Shown: positions 34,150 to 44,313 of the stretch, in pieces
Layout of the letters: the number at the start of each line of letters is the position of its first letter
Position numbering within the stretch: the first letter of the stretch is position 1
NCBI RefSeq assembly: GCF_000007825.1
Contig: NC_004722.1
Coordinates: forward strand, 3,760,501 to 3,824,500
DNA: 64,000 nucleotides
Direction: 5' to 3'
Origin: Bacillus cereus ATCC 14579
GTDB lineage: Bacteria; Bacillota; Bacilli; Bacillales; Bacillaceae_G
Program-made: the position numbers and the translations under genes
Notes under the pieces: model-generated
What the model was told of the DNA's origin: nothing
Databases searched by the model: none
What the model saw: only the letters and a program-made list of their open reading frames with translations

Positions 34150-35848
34150 ATTTTAAAATATTTGCAATATATGTTTGAAGTTCTTCTACTTTTACTTCTT
34201 CAGACTCACCTGTAGCACGTACTTTCACTTCTACAATACCTTCGTCTGCTTTTTTACCAACTGTAACACGAACTGGAAGACCGAATAAATCTGCATCTGC
34301 AAATTTAACACCTGCACGTTCTGCACGATCGTCTAATAACACTTCATAGCCTTGTTCTTGTAATGAGTTGTAGATATTTTCACCCATTTCACGTTGTGCA
34401 TCCGATTTCATATTTACTGGAATTACATGCACATGGAACGGTGCTACAGCTTTTGGCCAAACTAAGCCGTTCTCATCGTTAAACTGCTCTGCAATTGCTG
34501 CCACTGTACGAGATACCCCGATACCGTAACAACCCATAATAAGTGGTTGTGTTTTTCCGTTTTCATCCAGGAATGTTGCGTTCATTGCTTCACTATAACG
34601 AGTTCCTAATTTGAATACATGACCAACTTCAATTCCGCGTGCAAAAAGAATTGTTCCGTTTCCATCTGGAGATTGGTCTCCTTCTTGGATGAAGCGTAAA
34701 TCTGTATATTGACTTACTTTAAAGTCACGTTCTGGATTTACATTTACATAATGGAATCCTTCTTCATTCGCTCCTGAACATCCGTTAACAATTGATGCTA
34801 CAGCATGATCAGCAATAATTTCGATATCACCTGTTACATTAATCGGTCCTAATGAACCAACTTCCCAATTTAATAATGCTTTTACTTCTTCATGAGAAGC
34901 AAGCTCAACAACTGAAGCGCCGTATACATTTTTCACTTTCACATCGTTTACTTCGTGATCACCACGAACAAGTACCACTACTAATTTCTCATCTACTTTA
35001 AACACCATAGACTTAATGCACTTGTCAGCTTCGATGTTTAAGAATGCAGATACTTCTTCAATTGCTTTTTGGTCTGGTGTTGCTACTTTTTCAAGTGCTT
35101 TTTCTGCTTCGTCACTCTTCGTATACGTAGCTACAACAGGAGCCATTTCGATGTTTGCTGCATAATCAGATGTGTCAGAGTATGCAATTGTATCTTCACC
35201 AACATCAGATAATACCATAAATTCATGTGTATCTTTTCCGCCCATTGCTCCAGAATCAGCAATAACTGCACGGAAATTCAAGCCACAGCGAGCAAAAATG
35301 TTAGAGTATGCTTTATATAAACGATCGTATACTTCATCTAAGCTCTCTTGTGTAGCATGGAAAGAGTATGCATCTTTCATTAGAAACTCTCTTCCACGTA
35401 ATAAGCCGAAACGAGGTCTTTGCTCATCACGGAATTTTGTTTGAATTTGGTATAATGTTAACGGTAATTTTTTATATGATTTCACTTCATCACGCACAAG
35501 ATCCGTAATTACTTCCTCATGTGTCGCTCCTAATGCGAATTCACGAGCATTACGATCTTTCATACGCATTAATTCAGATCCGTAAGAATACCAACGACCT
35601 GATTCTTGCCATAATTCCGCAGCTTGCATAGCTGGCATTAATAATTCTACAGCTCCTGCGCGCTCCATTTCTTCTCGAACGATACGTTCTACTTTGTGTA
35701 ATACTTTTAATCCAAATGGTAGAAAGCTATAAATACCAGAAGCATTTTGACGCATAAAACCTGCACGAAGTAATAGCTGATGACTCTTAATTTCAGCATC
35801 AGCTGGAACTTCACGTAATGTAGGACTGAATACCATACTTTGTTTCAT
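34148..35848 (-). CDS. proS: Prolyl-tRNA synthetase
   Basis: The 566-residue class II synthetase is the bacterial form with the INS editing domain (residues about 230-390) between motifs 2 and 3. Motif 2 shows F-R-D-E-Q-R-P-R-F-G-L-L-R-G-R-E-F near 137-153 and motif 3 G-C-Y-G-I-G-V-S-R near 440. The C-terminal anticodon-binding domain has D-D-R-A-E-R-A-G-V-K. An AGAGGTGC site precedes the ATG. No T-box leader is present, unlike some prolyl operons; a hairpin terminator lies just upstream after rseP. Confidence 0.96.
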   Translation of the reverse strand: MKQSMVFSPTLREVPADAEIKSHQLLLRAGFMRQNASGIYSFLPFGLKVLHKVERIVREEMERAGAVELLMPAMQAAELWQESGRWYSYGSELMRMKDRNAREFALGATHEEVITDLVRDEVKSYKKLPLTLYQIQTKFRDEQRPRFGLLRGREFLMKDAYSFHATQESLDEVYDRLYKAYSNIFARCGLNFRAVIADSGAMGGKDTHEFMVLSDVGEDTIAYSDTSDYAANIEMAPVVATYTKSDEAEKALEKVATPDQKAIEEVSAFLNIEADKCIKSMVFKVDEKLVVVLVRGDHEVNDVKVKNVYGASVVELASHEEVKALLNWEVGSLGPINVTGDIEIIADHAVASIVNGCSGANEEGFHYVNVNPERDFKVSQYTDLRFIQEGDQSPDGNGTILFARGIEVGHVFKLGTRYSEAMNATFLDENGKTQPLIMGCYGIGVSRTVAAIAEQFNDENGLVWPKAVAPFHVHVIPVNMKSDAQREMGENIYNSLQEQGYEVLLDDRAERAGVKFADADLFGLPVRVTVGKKADEGIVEVKVRATGESEEVKVEELQTYIANILK

Positions 35849-35884
35849 TTATTTGCACCTCTTCATTTTACTCTTACACGCAGT

Positions 35885-35918
35885 AAAACCCCTCACCTCG
35901 AGTTAGGTGAGGGATTTT
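35885..35918 (-). terminator. Terminator between rseP and proS
   Basis: UCCCUCACCU and AGGUGAGGGG form a 10-bp stem followed by UUUU on the minus strand. Only about 35 bases separate it from proS, so proS expression must depend on read-through or a promoter not seen. Confidence 0.8.
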
Positions 35919-35957
35919 ATTCTACGAGCTCTATTTCATTATAAGTTTCACTTTATT

Positions 35958-37213
35958 TTACAAGAAAAACTTACGAATGTCATTCCAAGTTACAACTAAC
36001 ATAAGTAACATTAATAATGCAAAACCAATAAAGTGAACCATTCCTTCTTTTTGGCGATCAATTGGTTTCCCTCGTAACGCTTCAATTAAGAAGAAGAATA
36101 AACGGCCACCATCTAAAGCAGGAACTGGTAATAAATTAAATAAACCAAGATTAATGCTTAGAACTGCAGCTAAACTTAGTACACGCGTAAACCCATAATC
36201 TACAACTTGATCTGTTAGATTATAAATTCCTACTGGACCTGATAACTCATTAATAGAAAATTGACCAGTTACTAATTTAACAAGAGATTCAAAAATTAGT
36301 TTCGTCCATTGGTACGTTTGTTCAAATCCTGATTTAATAGAACCCATTACTGTTTTCTCTACAGGAGAATACACACCGATTCTACCAACTTCGTCTTTTC
36401 CTTCTTTATCGAGTGTTGGCGTTACTTTCACATTAAACTGTTCATTATCACGCTTTACTTGTAACGTAATTTCTTTATTTGGGTTTTCACGTACAATAGT
36501 AACAACATCTTTCCATGTACTTGTGTTTTTCCCATCAATAGCTTGAATTGTATCATTCTCTTTCAATCCAGCTTGCTGTGCTGCACTGTTATCCATCACT
36601 TTTCCAACCATTGGTTTGTCAACAGGAACCCCTTGTACAAATCCAAGAATCACAAAAATAACAAATGCTAAAATGAAGTTCATTGCAGCACCCACAAAGA
36701 TTGTTAAAGCGCGTTGCCCTAGTTTTTTCGAGCCAAATTGTCTATTATACGCAGCAATTTGAATTTCTTCCCCCGCAGTAATAATACGAGCCTTTTCATT
36801 CACTCGGAATGTTTGAAGCTCTTCCTCGTACTCTTCATAGCCCGAAATTGTTAAATTATGCTCCAAATCAGCTTGTTCGACTTCAATAACACGAACATTT
36901 GGATACTTTTCATATCCATCAAAAACTAATTTTACAACTTCGTCTTTTTCATTTAATACAAGGCCAACCTTTTTCCCAGGCTTTAACTCAACTGTGTCCG
37001 CATCCTCGCCGGCCATTCTTACATAGCCACCAAGGGGCAGTAATCGAATCGTATACACCGTTTCATTCTTTTCAAATGAGAATATTTCGGACCAAAACCA
37101 ATCGCAAACTCGCGGCATAAAATACCTGCTCTTTTTGCGAAATATAGATGCCCTAGCTCATGGAAAAATACGAGTGCACCGAAAATTAATATAAAGGCAA
37201 TCGCTGTATTCAA
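35958..37213 (-). pseudogene. rseP: Intramembrane zinc protease RseP/RasP, frameshifted
   Basis: The first piece (from 37213, a TTG eight bases after AGGTGG; an ATG at 37219 is the alternative) carries the catalytic H-E-L-G-H and reads to F-G-P-K, then leaves frame. Adding one A to an AAA run (plus-strand TTT at 37086-37088) restores I-F-S-F-E-K-N-E-T-V-Y and the rest of a 418-residue site-2 protease. The second piece contains the PDZ domain (about 185-270) and the other metal motif L-P-V-P-A-L-D-G-G near 350. The enzyme cuts anti-sigma factors and signal-peptide remnants in the membrane. As read, the active site would be split and non-functional; a homopolymer sequencing error is likely. Confidence 0.88.
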
Positions 37214-37230
37214 TTCCATAACCACCTTTG

Positions 37231-38373
37231 CTAAATTTGTTCCATCACAAACCGTCTTGTGGCCGCATCAATTTCCAAAATTTCCTCTAAGCTCGGTCGT
37301 GCAATGACATTGTGATGGTTCATTGCTTTTTCAATGAGATCTTCCACTGTTAAGAAACCAATTCTCTTTTGTAAAAAGGCTTCAACCGCTACTTCATTCG
37401 CTGCGTTCATTACAGCTGGCATACTTCCACCTGCTTTTCCAGCTTCATACGCAAAACGTAAACAACGGAATCGTTCTTGGTCCATTTTCTCAAAATGCAA
37501 CGTCCCTATTTCCCATAAGTTTAACTGTTTTGTGTCTGAAAGAGGCAATCTATCAGGATATGTAAGTGCGTATTGAATTGGTACTCGCATATCAGGTGAA
37601 CCAAGCTGCGCCATTACACTACGATCTTCAAATTCAACCATAGAATGGATAATACTTTCTTTATGTAAAACAACATCGATTTGCTCATAAGGGATACCAA
37701 AAAGCCAATGTGCTTCAATTACTTCTAGTCCCTTATTCATCATTGTAGCAGAATCAATTGTAATTTTCGAACCCATTGACCAGTTTGGATGTCGAAGCGC
37801 ATCTTCTACGGTCACATGATGCAATTCATCCCTCGTTTTATCACGGAAACTTCCACCAGAAGCCGTTATAATAAGACGAGAAATTCTTTTTTCATTTTCA
37901 CCATTCAAGCACTGAAAAATAGCCGAATGTTCACTATCTACTGGAAGTAACGAAACATTATGTTTTCGTGCTGCTTCCATTACAAGATGTCCTGCAGTTA
38001 CTAACGTTTCTTTATTTGCAATTCCAATTGTTTTTTTCGCCTCAATTGCACGAAGTGTTGGTAACAACCCTACGCTACCTACAACAGCATTTACTACAAT
38101 CTCCGCATCTGGATGTAATGCTACTTCTAAAAGTCCTTCACTACCATATACAATTTTTGTATTACCAGAAACAGATTGTAATTTTAAAACATCTTCCTCT
38201 CTTTGCACAGAGACGATTTGCGGAGAAAATTCTTGAATTACCTTTACTGCGTAGTCAATATTTTTCCCTACAGAAAAAGCAACGAGACGGAATTGGTCTG
38301 GGTGCGAGCGTAATACATCTAAAGTTTGTGTACCAATTGATCCGCTTGCACCTAATAAACTAATGTTTTTCAT
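37231..38373 (-). CDS. dxr: 1-deoxy-D-xylulose 5-phosphate reductoisomerase
   Basis: The 380-residue enzyme commits carbon to the MEP isoprenoid pathway. It shows the NADPH motif [10 protein letters not shown] near residue 7, N-K-E-T-L-V near 123 and the metal and substrate stretch P-V-D-S-E-H-S-A near 147. The start is the ATG at 38373; the frame extends 24 codons upstream into the end of cdsA without a ribosome site, and the region before 38373 has GAGGGGTTGG. It lies between cdsA and rseP in the uppS-cdsA-dxr-rseP unit. Confidence 0.95.
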
Positions 38374-38396
38374 GACTCCAACCCCTCGTTCATTTA

Positions 38397-39188
38397 TTAA
38401 TTGTATTGTAATAAGAAGTAGAGAATTGGTAAAACGAATAACCAACTATCTGTTCGGTCTAATATACCACCATGCCCAGGTAAAATTGTACCTGAATCCT
38501 TTACGCCATAATGACGTTTAAAAGCAGATTGTACTAAATCACCAATTTGTCCAAAAATAGAAATGATAATTGTCAGCACAATTAAAATTACTACATTCGA
38601 TTCGACTGGGAAGAACACGTTGTAAACAAGTGCCACAATAATTCCACAAACGATACCGCCTAATGAACCTTCAATCGTTTTATTCGGACTAATTTCTGGC
38701 CACAATTTTCTCTTGCCCAATGCTTTTCCTACGAAATATGCGCCTGAATCAGTAGCCCATATAACAAATAATGCGCAAAATACATATTTAATTCCTAATA
38801 TTCTCGTTTCATTTAAATATAAGAATCCCATTGCCACATATGTCGTTGCCATCAGTAAAAATGAAGCATTATCAAAAGTAAATGTATTCTTAGAAAGGAC
38901 TGTATATGATAAAAGTAATAAAACAATCACAAATGTGATTTCCAATTTACCTAATCCAATCCATGTAAACAGTTCTGATGCACTACTTGGAATTAAAAGA
39001 ATCCACAATAATACTGCAGCTAAAACTGTCGGTACTGAAATAAGCGTAAGCTTATTCATACGAATTAATTCATATAAACCTATAGAAGCAAGTGCATACA
39101 CTAAAACCGTAAAAGGCACGCCACCGTATATTACGATGGGAATGAATAGCGCGGCAGCAACCACTCCAGTAATAATTCTCTGTTTCAC
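38397..39188 (-). CDS. cdsA: Phosphatidate cytidylyltransferase
   Basis: The 263-residue membrane enzyme makes CDP-diacylglycerol, precursor of all phospholipids. Seven or so hydrophobic segments cover the protein, and the family signature [19 protein letters not shown] lies near residues 228-246. The ATG at 39188 follows AGAGAGGG and gives M-K-Q-R-I-I-T; two codons of further in-frame extension are possible. It follows uppS with a short gap, as in most bacteria. Confidence 0.93.
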
Positions 39189-39205
39189 TACCAAACCCTC
39201 TCTTT

Positions 39206-39982
39206 CTACACGCCTCCGAATCTGCGCCCTCTATGTTGAAAGTCAGTAATCGCATTTAGCAAATGTTCTTCTTTGAAGTCTGGCCAATACACGTCTGTAA
39301 ACCAAAACTCCGAATATGCAATTTGCCATAACATGAAATTACTAATACGTAGCTCTCCGCTTGTTCGGATTAACAACTCTGGATCAGGTAAAGAACTCGT
39401 CATTAAGTAGGAGGAAAGCATTTCTTCACTTACCTCTTCAGAACGAATTTTTCCTTCCTCATTATCTTTCATCATATGTTGCACAGCAGAAACGATTTCA
39501 TCTCGACTTCCATAGTTTAACGCGAAATTAAGAATTAATCCCGTATTCTCTTTCGTATCTTCCATGGCTTTCTCCATCGCTCTGCGTGTATGCGTAGGAA
39601 GACGATCTTTTTGCCCTATTACTCGGACTTGTACGTTTTCTTCAATCAATTCTGGTAAAAATGTACCTAGAAATTCTTCTGGAAGCTTCATTAAATAATC
39701 AACTTCCTTTTTCGGTCTTTTCCAGTTCTCAGTTGAAAAAGCATAGAGAGTTAACACTTTCACATTAAGTTTACTTGCAAATTTTGTAATTTTCTTTACA
39801 ACTTGCATACCTTCATGATGTCCCGCAATACGAGGCATTGCTCTCCTCTTTGCCCATCTTCCATTCCCATCCATAATGATGGCAATATGTTCTGGGATAT
39901 ATCCTTTTTTCACTTCTTCAACGAGATGATCAAACGATGTGTCCTTTTTACCTTTAAAAAAAGGAAAGTTTTTAAACATCAT
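39206..39982 (-). CDS. uppS: Isoprenyl transferase (undecaprenyl diphosphate synthase)
   Basis: The 258-residue cis-prenyltransferase makes the C55 lipid carrier for wall synthesis. It carries the catalytic motif I-M-D-G-N-G-R-W-A-K-R-R near residue 36, F-S-T-E-N-W near 87 and the C-terminal D-L-L-I-R-T-S-G-E-like segment P-E-L-L-I-R-T-S-G-E-L-R. The N-terminal 25 residues are polar and probably disordered. It is the first gene after the frr terminator and leads the uppS-cdsA-dxr-rseP group. Confidence 0.95.
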   Translation of the reverse strand: MMFKNFPFFKGKKDTSFDHLVEEVKKGYIPEHIAIIMDGNGRWAKRRAMPRIAGHHEGMQVVKKITKFASKLNVKVLTLYAFSTENWKRPKKEVDYLMKLPEEFLGTFLPELIEENVQVRVIGQKDRLPTHTRRAMEKAMEDTKENTGLILNFALNYGSRDEIVSAVQHMMKDNEEGKIRSEEVSEEMLSSYLMTSSLPDPELLIRTSGELRISNFMLWQIAYSEFWFTDVYWPDFKEEHLLNAITDFQHRGRRFGGV

Positions 39983-40020
39983 TCATACCCTCCAGCAAGC
40001 AGACGTATGCCTAAAAGTGT

Positions 40021-40046
40021 AAAAAGACCCCCTTAAGAAGAGGGTC
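40021..40046 (-). terminator. Terminator after frr
   Basis: GACCCUCUU and AAGGGGGUC pair and are followed by UUUUUA on the minus strand, separating frr from uppS. Confidence 0.85.
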
Positions 40047-40067
40047 ATATTTGCGAAGTTATCGCTA

Positions 40068-40625
40068 TTACACTTCCATGATTTCTTTTTCTTTGTTTTT
40101 TGCGATTTCGTCAACTTTTGCAATATATTTATCTGTTTCTTTTTGGATATCTTCAGTATATCCTCTTAAATCATCTTCTGTAATCTCGCCAGCTTTTTCA
40201 AGCTTCTTAAGATCATCATTTCCGTCACGACGTACGTTACGAACAGCAACTTTTGCTTCTTCAGCATATTTTTTCACAACTTTTACAAGATCACGACGAC
40301 GCTCTTCTGTTAGTGCAGGGAATGCAATACGAATTACAGTTCCATCATTAGAAGGGTTTAAGCCTAAATCTGCTTTTAAAATTGCTTTTTCAATATCACC
40401 GATAGAAGTTTTATCATAAGGTTGAATTACTAGTAAACGCGCTTCTGGAACTGTAATGTTCGCTAATTGCACAACTGGTGTTGGTGCACCATAGTAATCA
40501 ACTTGTACCTTATCTAATACAGACGCGTTTGCACGACCAGCACGAACTGTTGCTAATTCACGAGAATAAGCAGCAACTGCTTTTTCCATTTTTTCATTTG
40601 AAGACTTCAATACTTGTTGTCCCAT
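40068..40625 (-). CDS. frr: Ribosome recycling factor
   Basis: The 185-residue protein splits post-termination ribosomes with EF-G. The sequence is typical throughout: a long helical domain I, the segment G-A-P-T-P-V-Q-Q-like V-D-Y-Y-G-A-P-T-P-V-V-Q near residue 46 and R-I-A-F-P-A-L-T-E-E-R-R near 110. Length is the family norm. It directly follows pyrH with 2 bases between stop and start, and ends in a terminator. Confidence 0.97.
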   Translation of the reverse strand: MGQQVLKSSNEKMEKAVAAYSRELATVRAGRANASVLDKVQVDYYGAPTPVVQLANITVPEARLLVIQPYDKTSIGDIEKAILKADLGLNPSNDGTVIRIAFPALTEERRRDLVKVVKKYAEEAKVAVRNVRRDGNDDLKKLEKAGEITEDDLRGYTEDIQKETDKYIAKVDEIAKNKEKEIMEV

Positions 40626-40627
40626 AT

Positions 40628-41350
40628 TTATTTCCCCCTTACCACTGTTCCGATATTTTCGCCTAAAACGGCACGTTTAATATTACCTTTTTCCATAACT
40701 GAGAATACAATTAGTGGAATATCATTATCCATACATAGAGAAGAAGCTGTAGAATCCATTACACCTAAACCTTCTTTTAATACATCTAAGTAAGTAAGCG
40801 TTTCGTATTTTGTAGCTGTTGGATCAATAGATGGATCCGCATTATATACACCATCTACATTGTTTTTCGCCATTAAAATTACATCTGCTTCAATTTCTGC
40901 CGCACGTAATGCTGCTGTTGTATCTGTAGAGAAGTATGGGTTACCTGTACCTGCTGCAAAGATAACAACACGTTTTTTCTCTAAGTGACGAACTGCTTTA
41001 CGACGAATGTAAGGTTCTGCAACTTGACGCATCTCAATTGAAGTTTGTACACGAGTTTGAATTCCGATATTCTCCAAGCTATCTTGAAGAGCTAATGAAT
41101 TCATAACTGTCGCTAACATGCCCATGTAATCTGCCCCTGCACGATCCATGCCCATTTCACTTCCAATTTTTCCACGCCAAATGTTACCGCCACCAACAAC
41201 AACAGCAACCTCTACATCAAGTTCTGCAATTTCTTTTACTTGTTCCGCAACTGACTTAATAACAGTTGGGTTAATTCCAAATCCTTGCTCTCCAGCTAAA
41301 GCTTCTCCACTTAGCTTTAAAACGACACGATTATATTTCGGTTTACTCAT
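40628..41350 (-). CDS. pyrH: UMP kinase
   Basis: The 240-residue hexameric kinase phosphorylates UMP to UDP and is GTP-activated and UTP-inhibited in the family. It begins with R-V-V-L-K-L-S-G-E-A-L-A near residue 8, has V-V-G-G-G-N-I-W-R-G near 52 and the acceptor loop G-T-G-N-P-Y-F-S-T-D-T near 134. Length is typical. It is coupled to frr and separated from tsf by a terminator, in the conserved rpsB-tsf-pyrH-frr order. Confidence 0.97.
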   Translation of the reverse strand: MSKPKYNRVVLKLSGEALAGEQGFGINPTVIKSVAEQVKEIAELDVEVAVVVGGGNIWRGKIGSEMGMDRAGADYMGMLATVMNSLALQDSLENIGIQTRVQTSIEMRQVAEPYIRRKAVRHLEKKRVVIFAAGTGNPYFSTDTTAALRAAEIEADVILMAKNNVDGVYNADPSIDPTATKYETLTYLDVLKEGLGVMDSTASSLCMDNDIPLIVFSVMEKGNIKRAVLGENIGTVVRGK

Positions 41351-41382
41351 AATGAACCTCCAATTGCTTACATCTTTATTTT

Positions 41383-41410
41383 AAAAAAGGGAACACAATG
41401 TGTTCCCTAA
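41383..41410 (-). terminator. Terminator after tsf
   Basis: AGGGAACACA and UGUGUUCCCU pair almost without a loop, followed by a six-base U-run on the minus strand. Confidence 0.88.
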
Positions 41411-41416
41411 TCTGTA

Positions 41417-42304
41417 TTAGTTACTACCTTTTACTTGGTTCATTACTTCTTCAGCAAAGTTGTCTTCGCGTTTTTCGATACCTTCACCAACAGCGTAGCG
41501 AACGAATCCTTTTAATGTTCCGCCTTTAGACTCAACGAACTGACGAACTTTCATATCAGGGTTTTTAACGAATGCTTGGTCAAGTAAGCAAATCTCTTCG
41601 AAGAATTTGCCTAGACGGCCTTCAACCATTTTCGCAACGATTTTCTCAGGCTTGCCTTCGTTTAATGCTTGTTGTGTTAATACTTGACGCTCATGCTCAA
41701 CTTCTTCAGCTGTTACAGCATCGCGGTCGATGTATTTAGGGTTAACTGCAGCGATGTGCATTGCAACATCTTTAGCAGCAGCTTCATCAGTAGAACCTTC
41801 AAGAACTGTTAATACACCAATGCGTCCACCCATGTGTAGGTAAGCGCCGAATGCATCTGCATCAGTTTTTGATACGATTTCGAAACGACGAAGTGTAAGT
41901 TTTTCACCAATTTTAGCGATTGCTTCGTTGATGTGCTCTTCAACTTTTTTACCGTTTTCCATTGTTTGAGCCATAGCTTCTTCAACGTTAGCTGGTTTGT
42001 TAGTTAATAAGTGAGCAGCTAATTCTTTAATTAGTGTTTGGAAACCTTCGTTTTTCGCAACGAAATCAGTTTCAGAGTTTAATTCTAAGATTAAAGCGTC
42101 GTTACCGTTTGTTTCGATGAAAGTTAAACCTTCAGCAGCAATGCGGTCTGCTTTTTTAGCAGCTTTCGCAATACCTTTTTCACGTAAGAAGTCAATTGCC
42201 TTCTCCATGTCGCCATTAGTTTCTGTTAAAGCTTTTTTGCAGTCCATCATACCTGCGCCAGTTTTTTCACGTAATTCTTTTACCATTTGAGCAGTGATTG
42301 CCAT
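41417..42304 (-). CDS. tsf: Elongation factor Ts
   Basis: The 295-residue nucleotide exchange factor for EF-Tu has the N-terminal UBA-like domain (L-R-E-K-T-G-A-G-M-M-D-C-K-K-A-L near residues 11-26) and the T-D-F-V-A-K-N contact near 80. The ATG at 42304 is spaced about 9 bases from AGGAGG; the upstream in-frame ATG falls too close to it. It follows rpsB, from which it is separated by a terminator that probably gives a stepped ratio of S2 to EF-Ts. Confidence 0.97.
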   Translation of the reverse strand: MAITAQMVKELREKTGAGMMDCKKALTETNGDMEKAIDFLREKGIAKAAKKADRIAAEGLTFIETNGNDALILELNSETDFVAKNEGFQTLIKELAAHLLTNKPANVEEAMAQTMENGKKVEEHINEAIAKIGEKLTLRRFEIVSKTDADAFGAYLHMGGRIGVLTVLEGSTDEAAAKDVAMHIAAVNPKYIDRDAVTAEEVEHERQVLTQQALNEGKPEKIVAKMVEGRLGKFFEEICLLDQAFVKNPDMKVRQFVESKGGTLKGFVRYAVGEGIEKREDNFAEEVMNQVKGSN

Positions 42305-42360
42305 ACTTTTCATCCTCCTAAAATATGTATTTATACCTTTTATAAAGGTGTTTATACCTT

Positions 42361-42399
42361 AAAAAAGGTGATAAAAGGCCGAACCCCTTATCACCTTTC
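42361..42399 (-). terminator. Terminator after rpsB
   Basis: AAAGGUGAUAA and UUAUCACCUUU enclose a GC-rich inner stem GGGG-UUCGG-CC, followed by U residues on the minus strand. Confidence 0.85.
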
Positions 42400-42407
42400 C
42401 AACTTTG

Positions 42408-43109
42408 TTACGCAGTAACAGTTTCTTCACCTTGTTTTGCTTCAAGGATCGCGTCTGCCATTTTAGATGTAAGAAGTTTTACAGCACGAATTGCATCATC
42501 GTTTGCTGGGATAACGTGATCGATTTCGTCTGGATCACAGTTTGTATCAACGATACCGATGATTGGAATGTGTAATTTGCGTGCTTCAGCAACTGCAATA
42601 CGCTCTTTACGAGGGTCTACTACGAATAATGCACTTGGAAGACCTTTCATATCTTTAATACCGCCTAAGAATTTCTCAAGACGCTCTAACTCTTTTTTAA
42701 GTTGAACAACTTCTTTCTTAGGAAGTACTTCGAAAGTACCATCTTCTTGCATTCTTTCGATGTCTTTAAGACGCTTGATACGCTTTTGGATTGTTTGGAA
42801 GTTTGTTAAAGTTCCACCTAACCAACGTTGGTTAACGAAGTACATACCAGCACGAGTTGCTTCTTCTTTAATAGCTTCTTGTGCTTGTTTTTTAGTACCT
42901 ACGAATAAGATGTCTCCGCCTTCAGCAGCGATGTCGCGCATCGTTCTGTAAGCTTCCTCAACTTTTTTCACAGTTTTTTGTAAGTCGATGATGTAGATAC
43001 CGTTACGCTCTGTGAAAATGTAACGCTTCATTTTTGGGTTCCAACGACGAGTTTGATGTCCGAAATGAACACCAGCTTCAAGCAATTGCTTCATAGAAAT
43101 TACTGACAT
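42408..43109 (-). CDS. rpsB: 30S ribosomal protein S2
   Basis: The 233-residue protein is a complete S2. Family signatures include [17 protein letters not shown] near residues 9-25 and [12 protein letters not shown] near 180. The ATG follows AGGAGG. A clear promoter lies 125 bases upstream and a structured leader lies between, pointing to autoregulation of the rpsB-tsf unit. Confidence 0.97.
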
Positions 43110-43144
43110 AATATAGTTCCTCCTAAATGGTTTTTGATATCCTC

Positions 43145-43232
43145 CGTTTACTTCATCTCTAAGCGAAACTACAAACGTAGCACCAACACTTAAATCAGTA
43201 AACGTGTGTACTTTGTACTGACACCACTGCTT
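43145..43232 (-). promoter_or_regulatory. Structured rpsB leader
   Basis: On the minus strand an 8-bp closing stem CGUUUACU (43204-43197) with AGUAAACG (43152-43145) encloses a small hairpin CUAC-GUUU-GUAG. Just before it lies a second hairpin GUGU-CA-GUAC-AAA-GUAC-ACAC. The folded block ends a few bases before the ribosome site, a layout typical of ribosomal protein leaders. Binding of S2 is inferred. Confidence 0.55.
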
Positions 43233-43261
43233 ACTATATCATACTGAAATATTACAATCAA
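43233..43261 (-). promoter_or_regulatory. rpsB promoter
   Basis: TTGATT (43261-43256), a 17-base spacer and TATAGT (43238-43233) on the minus strand. The 43262-43417 stretch between it and the codY terminator shows nothing further. Confidence 0.8.
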
Positions 43262-43417
43262 GTCGAAAATGCGAACAATGTAAAACTTTCTTTGTTCATA
43301 CTCGAATTCTAGTATTACCAACCTTCTTTTCTTTTAAGCAAAAAAGTAAATACAATTAATAGTTTTCCCAGAAAACACGCTTATGACACTTTTCACAAGC
43401 ATCTTCTATCCATTGCA

Positions 43418-43452
43418 CAAAAAAACTCTCCTCAATTGAGGAGAGTTTTTTA
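43418..43452 (-). terminator. Terminator after codY
   Basis: AAAAAACUCUCCUCAA and UUGAGGAGAGUUUUUU form a perfect palindromic stem with A and U tracts, the strongest terminator here. Confidence 0.95.
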
Positions 43453-43456
43453 TAAA

Positions 43457-44236
43457 TTAGTTTGTTTTTAATTTAGCAAGTTCTTGTAGAAACTTGTCGT
43501 TTAGCACTTTAATGTATGTTCCTTTCATACCTAAAGAGCGAGACTCAATAACACCAGCACTTTCTAATTTACGTAGTGCATTTACGATTACAGAGCGAGT
43601 AATTCCTACGCGATCAGCAATTTTACTTGCAACAAGTAAACCTTCTGTTCCATTTAATTCTTCGAAGATATGCTCAATTGCTTCTAACTCACTGTAAGAT
43701 AATGAGCTGATTGCCATTTGAACAACAGCTTTACTACGCGCTTCCTCTTCGATTTCTTCTGCTTTTTCACGTAAGATTTCCATACCTACAACAGTTGAGC
43801 TGTACTCAGCAAGGATTAAATCATCATCTAAGAACTCTTGACCAAGACGAGCTAATACTAATGTACCTAGACGCTCACCGCCACCAACGATTGGTACGAT
43901 TGTAGTTAAACCTTGACCGAATAATTCTCTGTTTTCTACTGGGAATGCTGTGTAAGCACTGTTCACATCTAAGTTTGAAGATGTTTCTGTAATGTTGAAT
44001 AAGCTTTGTGTATATTCTTCTGGGAATTGACGTTCTGCAAGCATTTGCTTCATGCGTTCGTTTTCGATTTGTTGGTGAATTGCATAACCTAGTAATTTAC
44101 CACGACGGCTAACTACGAATACGTTTGCTTCGATTACTTCACACATTGTGTCAGACATTTCTCTAAAGTTTACAGGCTTCCCTGCTGCGCTCTGTAATAA
44201 CGCATTTAATTTTCTCGTTTTTGCTAATAATTCCAT
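43457..44236 (-). CDS. codY: Global nutrient regulator CodY
   Basis: The 259-residue repressor senses GTP and branched-chain amino acids. The N-terminal GAF domain (residues 1-155) precedes a winged helix-turn-helix with the family's [24 protein letters not shown] near residues 203-226. The sequence is full length and canonical. It follows hslU, as in B. subtilis (codV-codW-codX-codY, here xerC-hslV-hslU-codY), and ends in a very strong terminator. CodY may control the nup importer at the other end of the window, as reported in B. subtilis, but no site was identified here. Confidence 0.97.
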
Positions 44237-44313
44237 TTCAAAAGTTCCTCCTACATGTTACTCACATATTTTTTCATCACTTGGAAACTAGGGCGAGTCA
44301 CCTGATGACACTA

